Shown here: positions 1-8,500 of the stretch, in pieces
Numbering within the stretch: position 1 is the first letter of the stretch
How the letters are laid out: the number at the start of each line of letters is the position of its first letter
From: Nitrospirillum sp034653355
GTDB taxonomy: Bacteria > Pseudomonadota > Alphaproteobacteria > Azospirillales > Azospirillaceae
Assembly (NCBI RefSeq): GCF_034653355.1
Contig: NZ_JAYEER010000004.1
Location: 1,054,001 to 1,118,000 of the forward strand
DNA: 64,000 nucleotides
Reading direction: 5' to 3'
Translations under genes and position numbers: made by a program
The notes under the pieces: model-generated
What the model was told of the DNA's origin: nothing
Databases searched by the model: none
Seen by the model: the letters and a program-made list of their open reading frames with translations, nothing else

Positions 1-339
1 CTGGCGGCGACCGTCTCCGCCGCCTTCACCCTGGTGCCGGACTTGGCGCGGGAGGCGGTCTATCTTCGGAGCTTCTGGGGCTTGGTGGCGGTCCTGCCAC
101 TGTTGAGCTTGGCGGCACCTACGGGTGAGCGGGCGTCGCGGACTTTGCGCCTGTTCCTGGGGGCCGCCCTGGTGCTGCTGGCCGGTGCCCACGCCACCCG
201 CCATGGCACGGGCCTGCCAGCGGCGGCCCTGGTGATCGACCTGGTCTTGGCCCTGGCCGGCCTGGGCTTCGCCTTCAGCACCGGCCTGGTCGGCCGCCGC
301 GCCCGGACACTGGCCGCCCAGGCCAATCCCGCGCCTTAA
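1..339 (+). CDS. C-terminal part of an unidentified membrane protein (5' end outside window)
   Basis: The frame is open from base 1 and stops with TAA at 337-339, so the gene begins upstream of the window. A GTG at 34 lies in frame but has no ribosome binding site and the open frame continues upstream of it. About 112 residues are visible. They contain three or four hydrophobic stretches, for example around VAVLPLLSLA, LFLGAALVLLAGA and LVIDLVLALAGLGFAF, and a short basic, Ala-rich tail. This looks like the end of a small integral membrane protein. No family could be recognised. It converges on the thioesterase gene, with a 4-base overlap of the two 3' ends. Confidence 0.55.
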   Translation: MAATVSAAFTLVPDLAREAVYLRSFWGLVAVLPLLSLAAPTGERASRTLRLFLGAALVLLAGAHATRHGTGLPAAALVIDLVLALAGLGFAFSTGLVGRRARTLAAQANPAP

Positions 340-803
340 GCCTTTTCTGCTGCTGCCGGCGCCACCACCATGGTGCGCAGCACGGCCGCCACGTCGTCGG
401 GGATGGGGGTGGGGCGGCGGGTGGCGTTGTCGACATAGACATGGACGTAGTGCCCGGCGGCGGCCGGCGCATCCTCGTCATTGCGGAACAGCGCCAGTTC
501 ATAGCGCACGCTGCTGCGCCCCATGTGCGCCACCCGCACGCCCACCGTCACCCGGTCGGGGAAGGTGATGGGCGCGAAATAGCGGCACTGCGTCTCCACC
601 ACCAGGGCGATGGCGGTACCCCGATCCGGCGCCAGCACGCCCTTCTCGATCATGTGCTGGTTCACCGCCGTGTCGAAATAGCTGTAGTAGACCACGTTGT
701 TGACGTGTCCATAGGCGTCATTGTCGGCCCAGCGGGTGGTGATGGGCTGGAAGTGGCGATAGTCGGCGCGGCTTTCCGGAATGTTCTTGGCCGGGGTGCT
801 CAT
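336..803 (-). CDS. Acyl-CoA thioesterase, 4HBT hotdog fold
   Basis: The product is a 155-aa hotdog-fold protein of the 4-hydroxybenzoyl-CoA thioesterase/YbgC type, which hydrolyses acyl-CoA thioesters in the cytoplasm. The N-terminal signature WADNDAYGHVNNVVYYSYFD contains the conserved catalytic-loop Asp (D in DAYGHVNN) and the helix-start Asn-Asn. The following strands (QCRYFAPITFPDRVTVGVRV) fit the family, and the length is typical. The start at 803 is chosen because AAGGA lies about 6 bases upstream and because the longer in-frame extension to 887 is not family-like. The physiological substrate cannot be read from sequence. It is transcribed divergently from the toxin-antitoxin pair. Confidence 0.85.
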   Translation of the reverse strand: MSTPAKNIPESRADYRHFQPITTRWADNDAYGHVNNVVYYSYFDTAVNQHMIEKGVLAPDRGTAIALVVETQCRYFAPITFPDRVTVGVRVAHMGRSSVRYELALFRNDEDAPAAAGHYVHVYVDNATRRPTPIPDDVAAVLRTMVVAPAAAEKA

Positions 804-905
804 CAGGAGTCCTTCGGATATAAGGGACGGACGCCCGCTAGGAGTACCTGCTGGACCGGCGGCGCGGCTATCGATTTTGCCATCCACGCTTGAACATCGC
901 CGACG

Positions 906-952
906 GTTGTGTTGCTAATGTATACACAACATTGTATGCTCAATGCACATAC
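906..952 (+). promoter_or_regulatory. Promoter and palindromic operator of the TacA/TacT-type operon
   Basis: A -35-like TTGCTA (912-917) and a -10-like TATGCT (935-940) are 17 bases apart. They are embedded in nested inverted repeats: GTTGTGT (906-912) with ACACAAC (924-930), the palindrome TGTATACA (919-926), and GTATG (934-938) with CATAC (948-952). GTAT half-sites recur through the region. Ribbon-helix-helix antitoxins of this family autorepress by binding such palindromes, so this is the likely autoregulatory operator. The promoter elements are seen; the binding is inferred. Confidence 0.5.
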
Positions 953-964
953 GGTGAGGGTGCC

Positions 965-1246
965 ATGGCACGCGTATCAGAAGCCATAACGATCAACATC
1001 CGGGCCCGGGCGGCGCAGCGGGATTTGATTGATCAGGCGGCGGGGCGGCTGGGCCGCAGCCGTTCCGACTTCATGCTGGAGGCGGCCTGCCGCCAGGCGG
1101 AAGAGGTTCTGTTGGACCAGACGTATTTCACCTTGGCACCGGACAGCTTCGCGGCGTTTCAGGCCTTGCTGGACAACCCACCCGCGCCAACGGATCGGCT
1201 GCGGCGGACCTTGCAGGCCAAGGCACCTTGGGATGGCGATCCTTGA
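965..1246 (+). CDS. DUF1778-type ribbon-helix-helix antitoxin (TacA-like)
   Basis: This 93-aa protein begins with a ribbon-helix-helix segment (ITINIRARAAQRDLIDQAAGRLGRSRSDFMLEAACRQAEEVL) typical of DUF1778/TacA antitoxins. That segment would dimerise and bind the palindromic operator just upstream. The C-terminal half (TYFTLAPDSFAAFQALLDNPPAPTDRLRRTL) matches the toxin-wrapping region of the family. The start at 965 follows GGTGAGGG by 4 bases; the longer ORF from 890 runs through the operator and is rejected. It overlaps or abuts the downstream acetyltransferase toxin, as expected for a type II module. Confidence 0.85.
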   Translation: MARVSEAITINIRARAAQRDLIDQAAGRLGRSRSDFMLEAACRQAEEVLLDQTYFTLAPDSFAAFQALLDNPPAPTDRLRRTLQAKAPWDGDP

Positions 1247-1734
1247 TCACGCGGCCTGCGCCCCTTGCCGTGCACCACCGGTTGGATGGCTTCGACAGCG
1301 GCGTTGCGTCATTGGATGACTGGCTGAAGCGCAGGGCGTTGAAGAACCAGGCCAATGGTTCCTCTCGGACTTACGTCATCTGCGAAGGCGAAGACGTCAT
1401 TGGCTACTATTGCTTGGCGGCCGGCGGCATTGGCCATGCCGAAGCTCCGCCAGCCATGCGGCGCAATAGGCCAGACCCCATCCCGGTGCTGGTTCTGGGG
1501 CGTCTGGCCATACATCGCAATTATCATCAGCACGGGCTGGGGACGGCATTGTTGCGCGATGCCATCCAGCGGACCTTGCAGGCGGCGGACATTGCCGGAA
1601 TTACGGCCTTATTGGTCCATGCCCTGTCAGAAGACGCGAAGCGGTTTTACCGCTCGCGCGGCTTCCTGGAATCCCCCATTCAACCGATGACCTTGTGTCT
1701 CATGCTGGCCACGGTTAAGGCGGCGCTGAAATAG
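1228..1734 (+). CDS. GNAT-family acetyltransferase toxin (TacT-like)
   Basis: The product is a GNAT-fold protein of TacT type. Members of this group acetylate the amino acid on charged aminoacyl-tRNA and block translation. Visible features are the N-terminal LDGFDSGVASLDDWLKRRALKNQ segment, the acetyl-CoA binding strand and loop VLVLGRLAIHRNYHQHGLGTALL (an R/Q-x-x-G-x-G/A-like turn, here HQHGLGTA), and the C-terminal AKRFYRSRGF with the family's catalytic-region Tyr. The start is uncertain: ATG at 1228 gives 168 aa and overlaps the antitoxin by 19 bases. A TTG at 1243 would overlap its TGA by 4 bases and give the usual family length of about 163 aa. Confidence 0.85.
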   Translation: MGWRSLITRPAPLAVHHRLDGFDSGVASLDDWLKRRALKNQANGSSRTYVICEGEDVIGYYCLAAGGIGHAEAPPAMRRNRPDPIPVLVLGRLAIHRNYHQHGLGTALLRDAIQRTLQAADIAGITALLVHALSEDAKRFYRSRGFLESPIQPMTLCLMLATVKAALK

Positions 1735-1760
1735 ACGGGGCAACTCCAACGCCGCTATCT

Positions 1761-3422
1761 TCACTCCGCCGCCGGCGCCGCAACCCTTTCAGGTCCCTGG
1801 GCGGCCTTGGCGCGCTCCTCCGCCACCAGGGGCTGCTTCCACAGCTTGCCCACGGCGGTCTTGGGCAGCACCTCGCGGAACTCCAGCGCCGCCGGCAGCT
1901 CATGCCGGCCCAGCTTGTCGGCCAGGAAGGCGCGCAGATCCTCAAGGCTGAAGGGGGCGGCGCCTGGGCGCAGAGTGACGAAGGCCTTGGCGCTTTCGCC
2001 GCGATAGCTGTCGGGGATGCCGATGACGATCACCTCCGCCACGGCGGGGTGCTCGTAGATCGCCTCCTCCACCACGCGGGGATAGACGTTGTAGCCGCCG
2101 GACAGGATCATGTCCTTGCGCCGGTCGACGATGAACATGAAGCCGTCATCGTCCAGGTAGCCGATGTCGCCGGTGCGGAACAGGCCGTCGACAAAGGCCT
2201 CGCGCGTCTCCTCCGGCTGCTTGTAATAGCCCTGGGTGACGTTGCGGCCCTTGATGCAGATCTCACCCTTCTCGTTCGGGCCCAGCGCCTTGTGCGGATC
2301 GGCCAGGTCGCGGATTTCGATGGTGATGCCCGGCATGGGGATGCCGGCGGAGCCCACCTTGCGCCGGTGCGGCGGGGTGATGGTGCCGGCGGGGCTGGTC
2401 TCGCTCATGCCCCAGCCTTCCAGCACCGGCTTGCCGGTGGCGGCCTCGAACTCGTGCGCCAGTTCCACGGGCAGGGGCGCGCCGCCGCTGCCCACGAACT
2501 TCAGGCTGCTGAAGTCGATGTCCTTGACGCGGGGGCTGGAGGCGATGGCCCGGTGCATGGTGGGCACGCCGGCGAACAGGGTGGGCCTGTGGTCGCGGAT
2601 GCTGTCCAGCACGGCGTCGGTGTCCCAGCGCGGGTGCAGGATCATGCAATAGCCGTTGCGCATGGCCCGCACCATCAGCGTGTCCAGCGCATAGATGTGG
2701 AACAGCGGCAGCACCACCATCATGCGTTCCTGGCCCGGTGTCAGGCCCATGAAGCGGCTGAACACGTCATAGGCGCCGGCCGAGGCGCTCAGGTTCTGGT
2801 GGGTCAGCATGGCGGGCTTGGGCAGGCCGGTGGTCCCGCCGGAGAACTGCAGCGTGGCCAGGTCATCCAGCGTGCGTGTGGGCCAGCCGGCGGCCGGCGG
2901 TTCCGCCGGGGCCAGCAGGGCGGTATAGGGCAAGGCGCCGCTGGGCAGGGCCTCCGCCGGCACGCCCTGGCCGGCGAAGTCGGTGGGGCCGGCCACGACC
3001 AGACGCACGCCCTCGGCCAGGGGCAGCTTGTCCGCCAAGCCGGCGAAGCTGATGACCAGCCGGATGTCGGCCTTGGTCTGCTTGTGCGTCAGCTCCCGCT
3101 CCGCGTCCAGCGGGCTCAGGGGCACGACCACGCCGCCGGCCTTCAGCACGGCATAGAAGGCCAGCACGAAATGCGGCGTGTTGGGCAGGTGCAGGCCGAC
3201 ATGCACGCCCGGGCCCACGCCCAGCTTGGCCAGGTTGGCGGCCACGCGGGCGCATAGCGCGCCGAAGGTGGCGAAATCCACCGTCTGGCCCATGCAGATC
3301 AGGAAGGGATTGGTGGGCCAGGTGGCGACGGCGTGGTCCAAATCCTCCACCAGCGTGGGCAGAGGCGGTTCGCTGTTCCACTCGATGCCCGGCGGATAGG
3401 ACTTTTCCCACAGCATCGTCAT
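1761..3422 (-). CDS. Long-chain fatty-acid/dicarboxylate-CoA ligase (AMP-forming)
   Basis: This 553-aa member of the ANL adenylating superfamily activates a carboxylic acid to its acyl-CoA via an acyl-AMP. The P-loop SGGTTGLPKPAML is near residue 195, the GWGMSETSP core motif near 335 and the hinge FRTGDIGYLDDDGFMFIVDR near 415-435. The C-terminal catalytic Lys lies in GKLWKQP near 530. The N-terminus (WEKSYPPGI) resembles ligases annotated as long-chain fatty-acid- or pimeloyl/dicarboxylate-CoA ligases. The start follows GGGAGGAG by about 9 bases. Substrate is inferred only at class level. It lies downstream of the RHS cluster on the same strand but after a 148-base gap. Confidence 0.88.
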   Translation of the reverse strand: MTMLWEKSYPPGIEWNSEPPLPTLVEDLDHAVATWPTNPFLICMGQTVDFATFGALCARVAANLAKLGVGPGVHVGLHLPNTPHFVLAFYAVLKAGGVVVPLSPLDAERELTHKQTKADIRLVISFAGLADKLPLAEGVRLVVAGPTDFAGQGVPAEALPSGALPYTALLAPAEPPAAGWPTRTLDDLATLQFSGGTTGLPKPAMLTHQNLSASAGAYDVFSRFMGLTPGQERMMVVLPLFHIYALDTLMVRAMRNGYCMILHPRWDTDAVLDSIRDHRPTLFAGVPTMHRAIASSPRVKDIDFSSLKFVGSGGAPLPVELAHEFEAATGKPVLEGWGMSETSPAGTITPPHRRKVGSAGIPMPGITIEIRDLADPHKALGPNEKGEICIKGRNVTQGYYKQPEETREAFVDGLFRTGDIGYLDDDGFMFIVDRRKDMILSGGYNVYPRVVEEAIYEHPAVAEVIVIGIPDSYRGESAKAFVTLRPGAAPFSLEDLRAFLADKLGRHELPAALEFREVLPKTAVGKLWKQPLVAEERAKAAQGPERVAAPAAE

Positions 3423-3570
3423 GGCGATGGTCTCCTCCCATTATGCGCCCGCCTTCATGCCGAGGCGGGGTTAGCGGGCGCTATGCTTTCACATGGGATG
3501 GGGCTTTGCCAAGGGTGAGCGGTGGCGTAGCGACGTTAGTTAACGGGGCGTCGCCTGTGCGCCCACCTGG

Positions 3571-4311
3571 TCAATCGATCTTATTGCCGGCAGGCGGGGA
3601 CCAAGGTCTTATTTTGACTGTGTGCAGCAGGCCGGTTTTTGAGACCAGGCGGCAGGTGACGTCCGTATACACCCTCTGTTCCATGCCTGGCGCCCACGGC
3701 CAGGTCGCGTACAGCTTTTCAAAGAACAGGTCGGTGATGCCGACGCCCGGCCTTATATAGAATTTGTACCGGAGAATGTCGCCGCTCTCGCCCTGGTGTT
3801 CAGCCGTAACGGCGTAGAGCTGCATATTGGAACGGAGTTCTGCGGCAAACTTCACAGAGAATTTTGTTCCCTCCATTACATACTCTTGCCCGACATGTGC
3901 TTGGCGCGGGATGGCGTAGATGAAATCATCCCCTGCCATTTTCAGGTCCTTCTTTAGCGCCTCACGTAGGCAAAGTGTGTCTTTATTTGAACAATCAATA
4001 ATATCATACAGAGAATTTCCCGTGAAATTAAATATGGGCTCTTTTGGATAAATTATTCCATAATCATTACGAGAAATATTGGCACTATATATTTTTGTTG
4101 AATTATATTTAGGGCAGAAATATTCGTGGTCGTCGACGTCCATCGGAAGGCACGTTTTTGGAAATATAATAAGAAGAATGAACAACGCCGCAGGCAATTT
4201 CCGTTGCCGAATCGTAGCCCCCCGCCCGTTGCGCAGTCGGATCGGGGCGCGGGCCGCAGGTGCGCACGAAGAACTCAGAGGCCCATAATTGCTCAAGGGA
4301 AACATCTGCAT
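3571..4311 (-). CDS. Unrecognised AT-rich exported protein, candidate second immunity gene
   Basis: The frame encodes up to 246 aa. A hydrophobic stretch (LPAALFILLIIFPKTCLP, about residues 40-57) looks like a Sec signal peptide or anchor, followed by about 190 mostly polar residues with several Cys. The start is unresolved: the in-frame start at 4311 has no ribosome binding site, and the 38 residues before the hydrophobic segment are GC-rich and not protein-like. No better ATG or GTG precedes the signal. Base composition is clearly more AT-rich than the flanking core genes. It follows the RHS toxin and its coupled immunity candidate on the same strand, so a periplasmic immunity or orphan immunity role is possible but not shown. 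Confidence 0.5.
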   Translation of the reverse strand: MQMFPLSNYGPLSSSCAPAARAPIRLRNGRGATIRQRKLPAALFILLIIFPKTCLPMDVDDHEYFCPKYNSTKIYSANISRNDYGIIYPKEPIFNFTGNSLYDIIDCSNKDTLCLREALKKDLKMAGDDFIYAIPRQAHVGQEYVMEGTKFSVKFAAELRSNMQLYAVTAEHQGESGDILRYKFYIRPGVGITDLFFEKLYATWPWAPGMEQRVYTDVTCRLVSKTGLLHTVKIRPWSPPAGNKID

Positions 4312-4492
4312 AATTTAGATACCAGCGCACTATCGGGAATCATCCTCGACTTCTTTTCCGAGGTAGGGACGCATATGGTTATGGCAATTGAGAGTGTTAG
4401 GAAAAATACTTCACTTTAAATTGCAGCCCGTCGGTGGCCCAGATGGTATTTAGTCTTAATTTCAGCATTAGCATCCCGATGCGCAAATTTTA

Positions 4493-4975
4493 TCATTTAT
4501 AAATATAGAGCTGATATTTGCAGTTGTCGTCGATGCACGCCATCATGCCATAGTATATTGTTTGTCTATAGGACGGGTTTTCCTTGTCTCCAATTATAGG
4601 AAACTTGAATCCTAAATGGCATCTACCATTATTTCCCATGGAATATGATATATATCTATATTTGTGTCCTTTGGTATCAGTCTCGTCTCTTTCTCCAGTT
4701 TTTCTCGGATTTGGTTTTTCCGTACAGGATTTGTCCTCAAAAATTAAAAGCGGCCCCTCGGTAAAGTAAGTTTCATCAGTAAGCTTCCATTTTCTGCCAT
4801 CTTCATTTTCTTCCATTTCTATTCTTCCTCCAAAATTCGCTATACACCATAGTGGTAATCTAATATCGCACTCAATGCGGGGGGCGGTTGTATTTATATA
4901 ATTATATTTCGAAGAGATGGATTGCTGAAATTGAATATGCATTTCTATGTCATGAATTGTGACGGGTGGTATCAT
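4493..4975 (-). CDS. Candidate immunity protein for the RHS metalloprotease tip
   Basis: No family is recognised in this 160-aa AT-rich gene. Its start codon overlaps the RHS stop codon as ATGA (4972-4975), and a strong AAGGAGG lies 6 bases before the ATG, inside the end of the toxin frame. Translation is therefore probably coupled to the toxin. Upstream TTG at 4981 is rejected because it sits directly on the ribosome binding site. The protein is polar, rich in Tyr and acidic/basic residues, has six Cys and no obvious signal peptide. Position and coupling are the hallmark of an immunity gene for a polymorphic toxin; the function is inferred from context only. Confidence 0.7.
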   Translation of the reverse strand: MIPPVTIHDIEMHIQFQQSISSKYNYINTTAPRIECDIRLPLWCIANFGGRIEMEENEDGRKWKLTDETYFTEGPLLIFEDKSCTEKPNPRKTGERDETDTKGHKYRYISYSMGNNGRCHLGFKFPIIGDKENPSYRQTIYYGMMACIDDNCKYQLYIYK

Positions 4976-5562
4976 TTGCAACCTCCTTCGCCTCCATTAC
5001 CAGAGCAGTATATTTGTCTATTTTGCGGATCAGATGAACTGGCATTTCCAATTTCATCGAGGCTTCGTTGGTTGGCTGGGCCTTTCAAATCCCGCATAAG
5101 AGAATTTTCTGTCCCCGGAACGCTTTCGGGAAGTGTATGACCTTCAGCGTCAACCCCGCCGACATATTGGTCTCCTGCTCCTAAGCCATGCGCTATCTCA
5201 TGGCCAATGGTTCGACCGCCAACGGCATTGGGCGCTAAGGAGACCCTTCGTCCACCAATTGTGATATTGTGAGACCTCCTGGTACCGTCCAGACTAGTGT
5301 CATCAAGATGAGGATCGGTTACAAGGACGATAGCATCCTCATCTGTTCCAGGCTGAAGCTCCACGGTCAGAGAGTGACCATTGGACAACCTGCCACTCAT
5401 TTGCCCTCCTAAAGCAGAGATCTGATCATCTGTAAACTGCTTGGTCCCAGGGATTCCAGGTTGGGAGGTTCTATTGTTAAAGGTTTGGACGATGTATAAA
5501 TCACCGTTGGGCATGTGATACACGGTCGCCTCTCCCGTCGGATCCGTCCTGTTGACCGGATC
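4972..5562 (-). CDS. C-terminal toxin tip of the RHS protein: zinc metalloprotease domain (separated by a frameshift)
   Basis: This 196-codon frame starts with the RHS boundary motif DPVNRTDPTGE, which should directly follow the upstream YAYVG of the shell. It then diverges into a tip of about 185 aa. The tip holds HEIAHGLGAGD (bases about 5170-5202 encode it), an HExxHxxGxxD zinc-binding motif with Asp as third ligand, as in snapalysin-like metalloproteases. The last residues are Gly- and Cys-rich. It is out of frame with the shell by one base at the G run 5562-5567. Known polymorphic toxins include several metallopeptidase tips, so a protease toxin is likely. The substrate is unknown. Confidence 0.75.
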   Translation of the reverse strand, partial: DPVNRTDPTGEATVYHMPNGDLYIVQTFNNRTSQPGIPGTKQFTDDQISALGGQMSGRLSNGHSLTVELQPGTDEDAIVLVTDPHLDDTSLDGTRRSHNITIGGRRVSLAPNAVGGRTIGHEIAHGLGAGDQYVGGVDAEGHTLPESVPGTENSLMRDLKGPANQRSLDEIGNASSSDPQNRQIYCSGNGGEGGCK

Positions 5563-8500
5563 CCCCCTACATAAGCATACAGGTTCAGGTCGTCCTTGTA
5601 GCCGATGGGGTCGGTTTGCAGGAAGCGCCCGAGGGTGGGGGAGTAGGCGCGGGCCTTGTAGTGGTAGAGGCCGGTTTCCGGATCATAGACTTGCCCGGTG
5701 TAGCGGAACAGGCTGGTGGTGCTGGTCAGGCCGATCTCGCCGTAGGGGCCGTAATTGTAGACGTCGCCGCCGTTGACGGTGCCGCCGCCGTCGGCCAGGG
5801 CGATGACGCTGCCCTGCCAGTCGCGGTAGAACCATTTCTTGGCGCCGGTGTCGGTGTATTCGACCAGCGGCTCGTCCACGCCGGGGCCGAAGACATAGCG
5901 GCGGACCAGGCTGCCGCTGCTGCCGCTATATTCGGCCACCAGGTTGCCACCGTCATAGAGATAGAGGGTCTTGCTGCCATTGGCCGTCTTGGCGATGCGT
6001 CGGCCTTGGGGATCATAAATGTAGCCGCTGCTGGTGCCGAGACCGCTGGCCGAGGTCAGCCGGTTCAGCGCGTCATAGCCGTATGTCCAGCCGCCGCCGC
6101 TGACCAGGTTGCCGTTGGTGTCGTAGCCGATGGCGCCGCCGCCGGCGCTGGTCGCCTGGTTCAGGCCGTTGACGTCGTAATTGGTCGCCCCCGACACGGG
6201 GATCATGCTGTAGGCGGTGTTGGACAGCGTGGTGCCGGTTATCTGCCTGGCCGGGCTGTACGTGAAGGCCCACTTCACGTTCGCCTCGGCGTTGGCCACG
6301 TCGTGTTCCAGCGTCGCCAGTGAGCCGTCGCTGTTGTAGCTGTAGCTGGTCTTGGTGCCGTTGCCGGGGCTGAGGGATAGGCGGCGGCCCAGAATGTCGT
6401 AGGTGTAGGTGGCGAGTGTCGCGCCGGCATTGTCCTGGATCTTCCAGACCTCGCCCGTCACCTGGTAGGTGTACGAGACGGAGACGCCGTCCGGCCAGGT
6501 CAGCGATGTCCGCCGGTTGGCGGTCTGGTGGTTCCCGTCGATGTCGTAGGCGAAGGATAGCTTGCGGTCGTTCTGCGTCTCGGCGGTCTTACGACCCAGG
6601 CCATCGTAGTCGATGATGATCTTGTTGCCGTTGGGGTCATTGGGCCGCTGTCCGTCGGTGACCCGGGTCACCCGGCCTTGGTTATCGTATGTCGTGTAGA
6701 CGGAGGGCGTGCCGCTGGGATAGAGGGCCTGCGTCACCCGGTTCAGCTGGTCATACGCGTAGGTGAAGGAGGTGCCGCTCCGCTTGGTCAGCTTGGTGCG
6801 GTTGCCGTTCTCGTCATATTGGTATTGCTCGACATCCGTGGACGATACCTGGCCCGCCGTCTGGAAGGCGCTGTCCACCGTGCTCGCGTTGTAGTTCGCG
6901 GGCCTGGCCGGGCTGGGGAAGGCCCATTTGATCTCGCGGTCATAACCGTCGTAGGTCAGCTGCGTATGGTTGCCGTTGGCGTCCAGGATATCGGTCTGCT
7001 TGCCGTCGGCGCTGTATTTGTAGTTGGCGGACACTTGCTCCTGAGCGCTGCCCACCCCCTTACGGATCTGCGTGACCTGCCCGGCGGCATCGTAAGTGTA
7101 GCTGGTGATGCGATCCGGCGGGGCGCCACTGGCGGCGTTGCCGGAGCGCTGGGTGCAGGCATCGGTACTGTTGTCGTTCAGGGCGGACGAGCTGGGGTCC
7201 ATCCGTTCAGCCATGCAGTGCAGCCGCTTGCTGCTGTCGTAGCTGTACTGCAGATGGCGATAGGGGGTGTTCCCGGCCGACCAGGTTTCGGAGGTCTTGC
7301 GGCCCAAAGTGTCATACTTGACGTTCTGGTGATCCACCACCGACATGGATGCCAGCGCATCCTTGGTCTGACTGGACGCGCTGCCCCGTTCAACGTCGGT
7401 GGGCAGGCCGTCCGCGTTATAGGTCGTGCGAACCGCGGCGTATCCCGTGGGGCCGTTGGGGGCGTCGGGATGGGGGCCGATCTGCCCCACCAGTTCCCGA
7501 TCCGCGTCCCAGAAATAATACACCCTGTCCGCCGTGCCCGGCACGGGACCATCCTCCCATGTGACGTTGCCAACGGAGTCGTAGGCCCGGGTCTTGGTGG
7601 AAATCAGCGCGCCATCACCGGATCGCACGGTCTCGGACACCGGCAGCAGGTTGTCGTTGTAGTCGATCAGGGTCTGGAGTTCATCGCCCGCATTGCCCGG
7701 GTTGAGACAATCGTCGTCCGCCATGGTGCGGCAGGTCGAGATCTTGACCAGCTTCCAGATGGCCGGGCCGGTCGTGGGCGTGCCGTTGGCCGATGTCTTG
7801 TAGATGGCGGATCGCTGCTCATAGGTATAGCGGATCTTGGCGCGCACCCCATTGGCGTCTGGCGGCAGCCGCTTGGTGCTGATCATGCCGGTCACGGGAT
7901 GGTAGGTGTAGTCGGTCTGGGCCTTCCTGGCATCTATCGTGGAAGATGGCAGGTGGCAGTGCCGGTAGTCGGTGCTGGCATCGCAAGACGGGAAATTCGC
8001 GCTGACCGCCAACGTCGGCAGGCCACTGGATGGCTTGGCCACCACACTGGCGGAAAGGATGTTGCCGGTGCCGGCTGGGTCGGGGGTCCATTGCTGTTGC
8101 AGCTGTTCGGGCAGCTGCTTGCCGGTCAGGAAGGTGTCCACCAGCGTGCTGGACCAATGCGTCATGTATTGGCTGGCGAACGTGTAGGTCGTCCGGCGGT
8201 TCAACTGATCGATAAGGGTGTAACCGCTGGTGTTGTCATATTGCACGGTGCTGCCATCGGATGAACCAGCGCTGCTGTGGGTGACGACGGCCAGGCCATC
8301 GCCGGTGTAGCTGTAGTTGGTCCAAAAATATCCGTCGTCGAAATGGGTGACGAGGTTGCGCTGAACGTAGGTGCCCGACGTGGGATATGAGTAAAGCGTG
8401 ACAATGGACTTGGTGATCTTCTGCTGCAGGCCGCCGGGCCGGCCGATCGTGTAGTCAGTCTGGGTAGAGGATACCTGGTTGGTGGAAATGGAGGTGCTGC

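Noticed and set aside
1902..3257. 451-aa open frame opposite the acyl-CoA ligase
   Set aside because: It is a composition shadow: low-complexity His/Gly/Gln/Ala-rich translation opposite a gene with all ligase motifs.
5409..5561. Out-of-frame tail of the RHS shell as a real toxin end
   Set aside because: The residues after YAYVG lack the RHS boundary motif, while the alternative frame supplies it exactly together with a protease domain.
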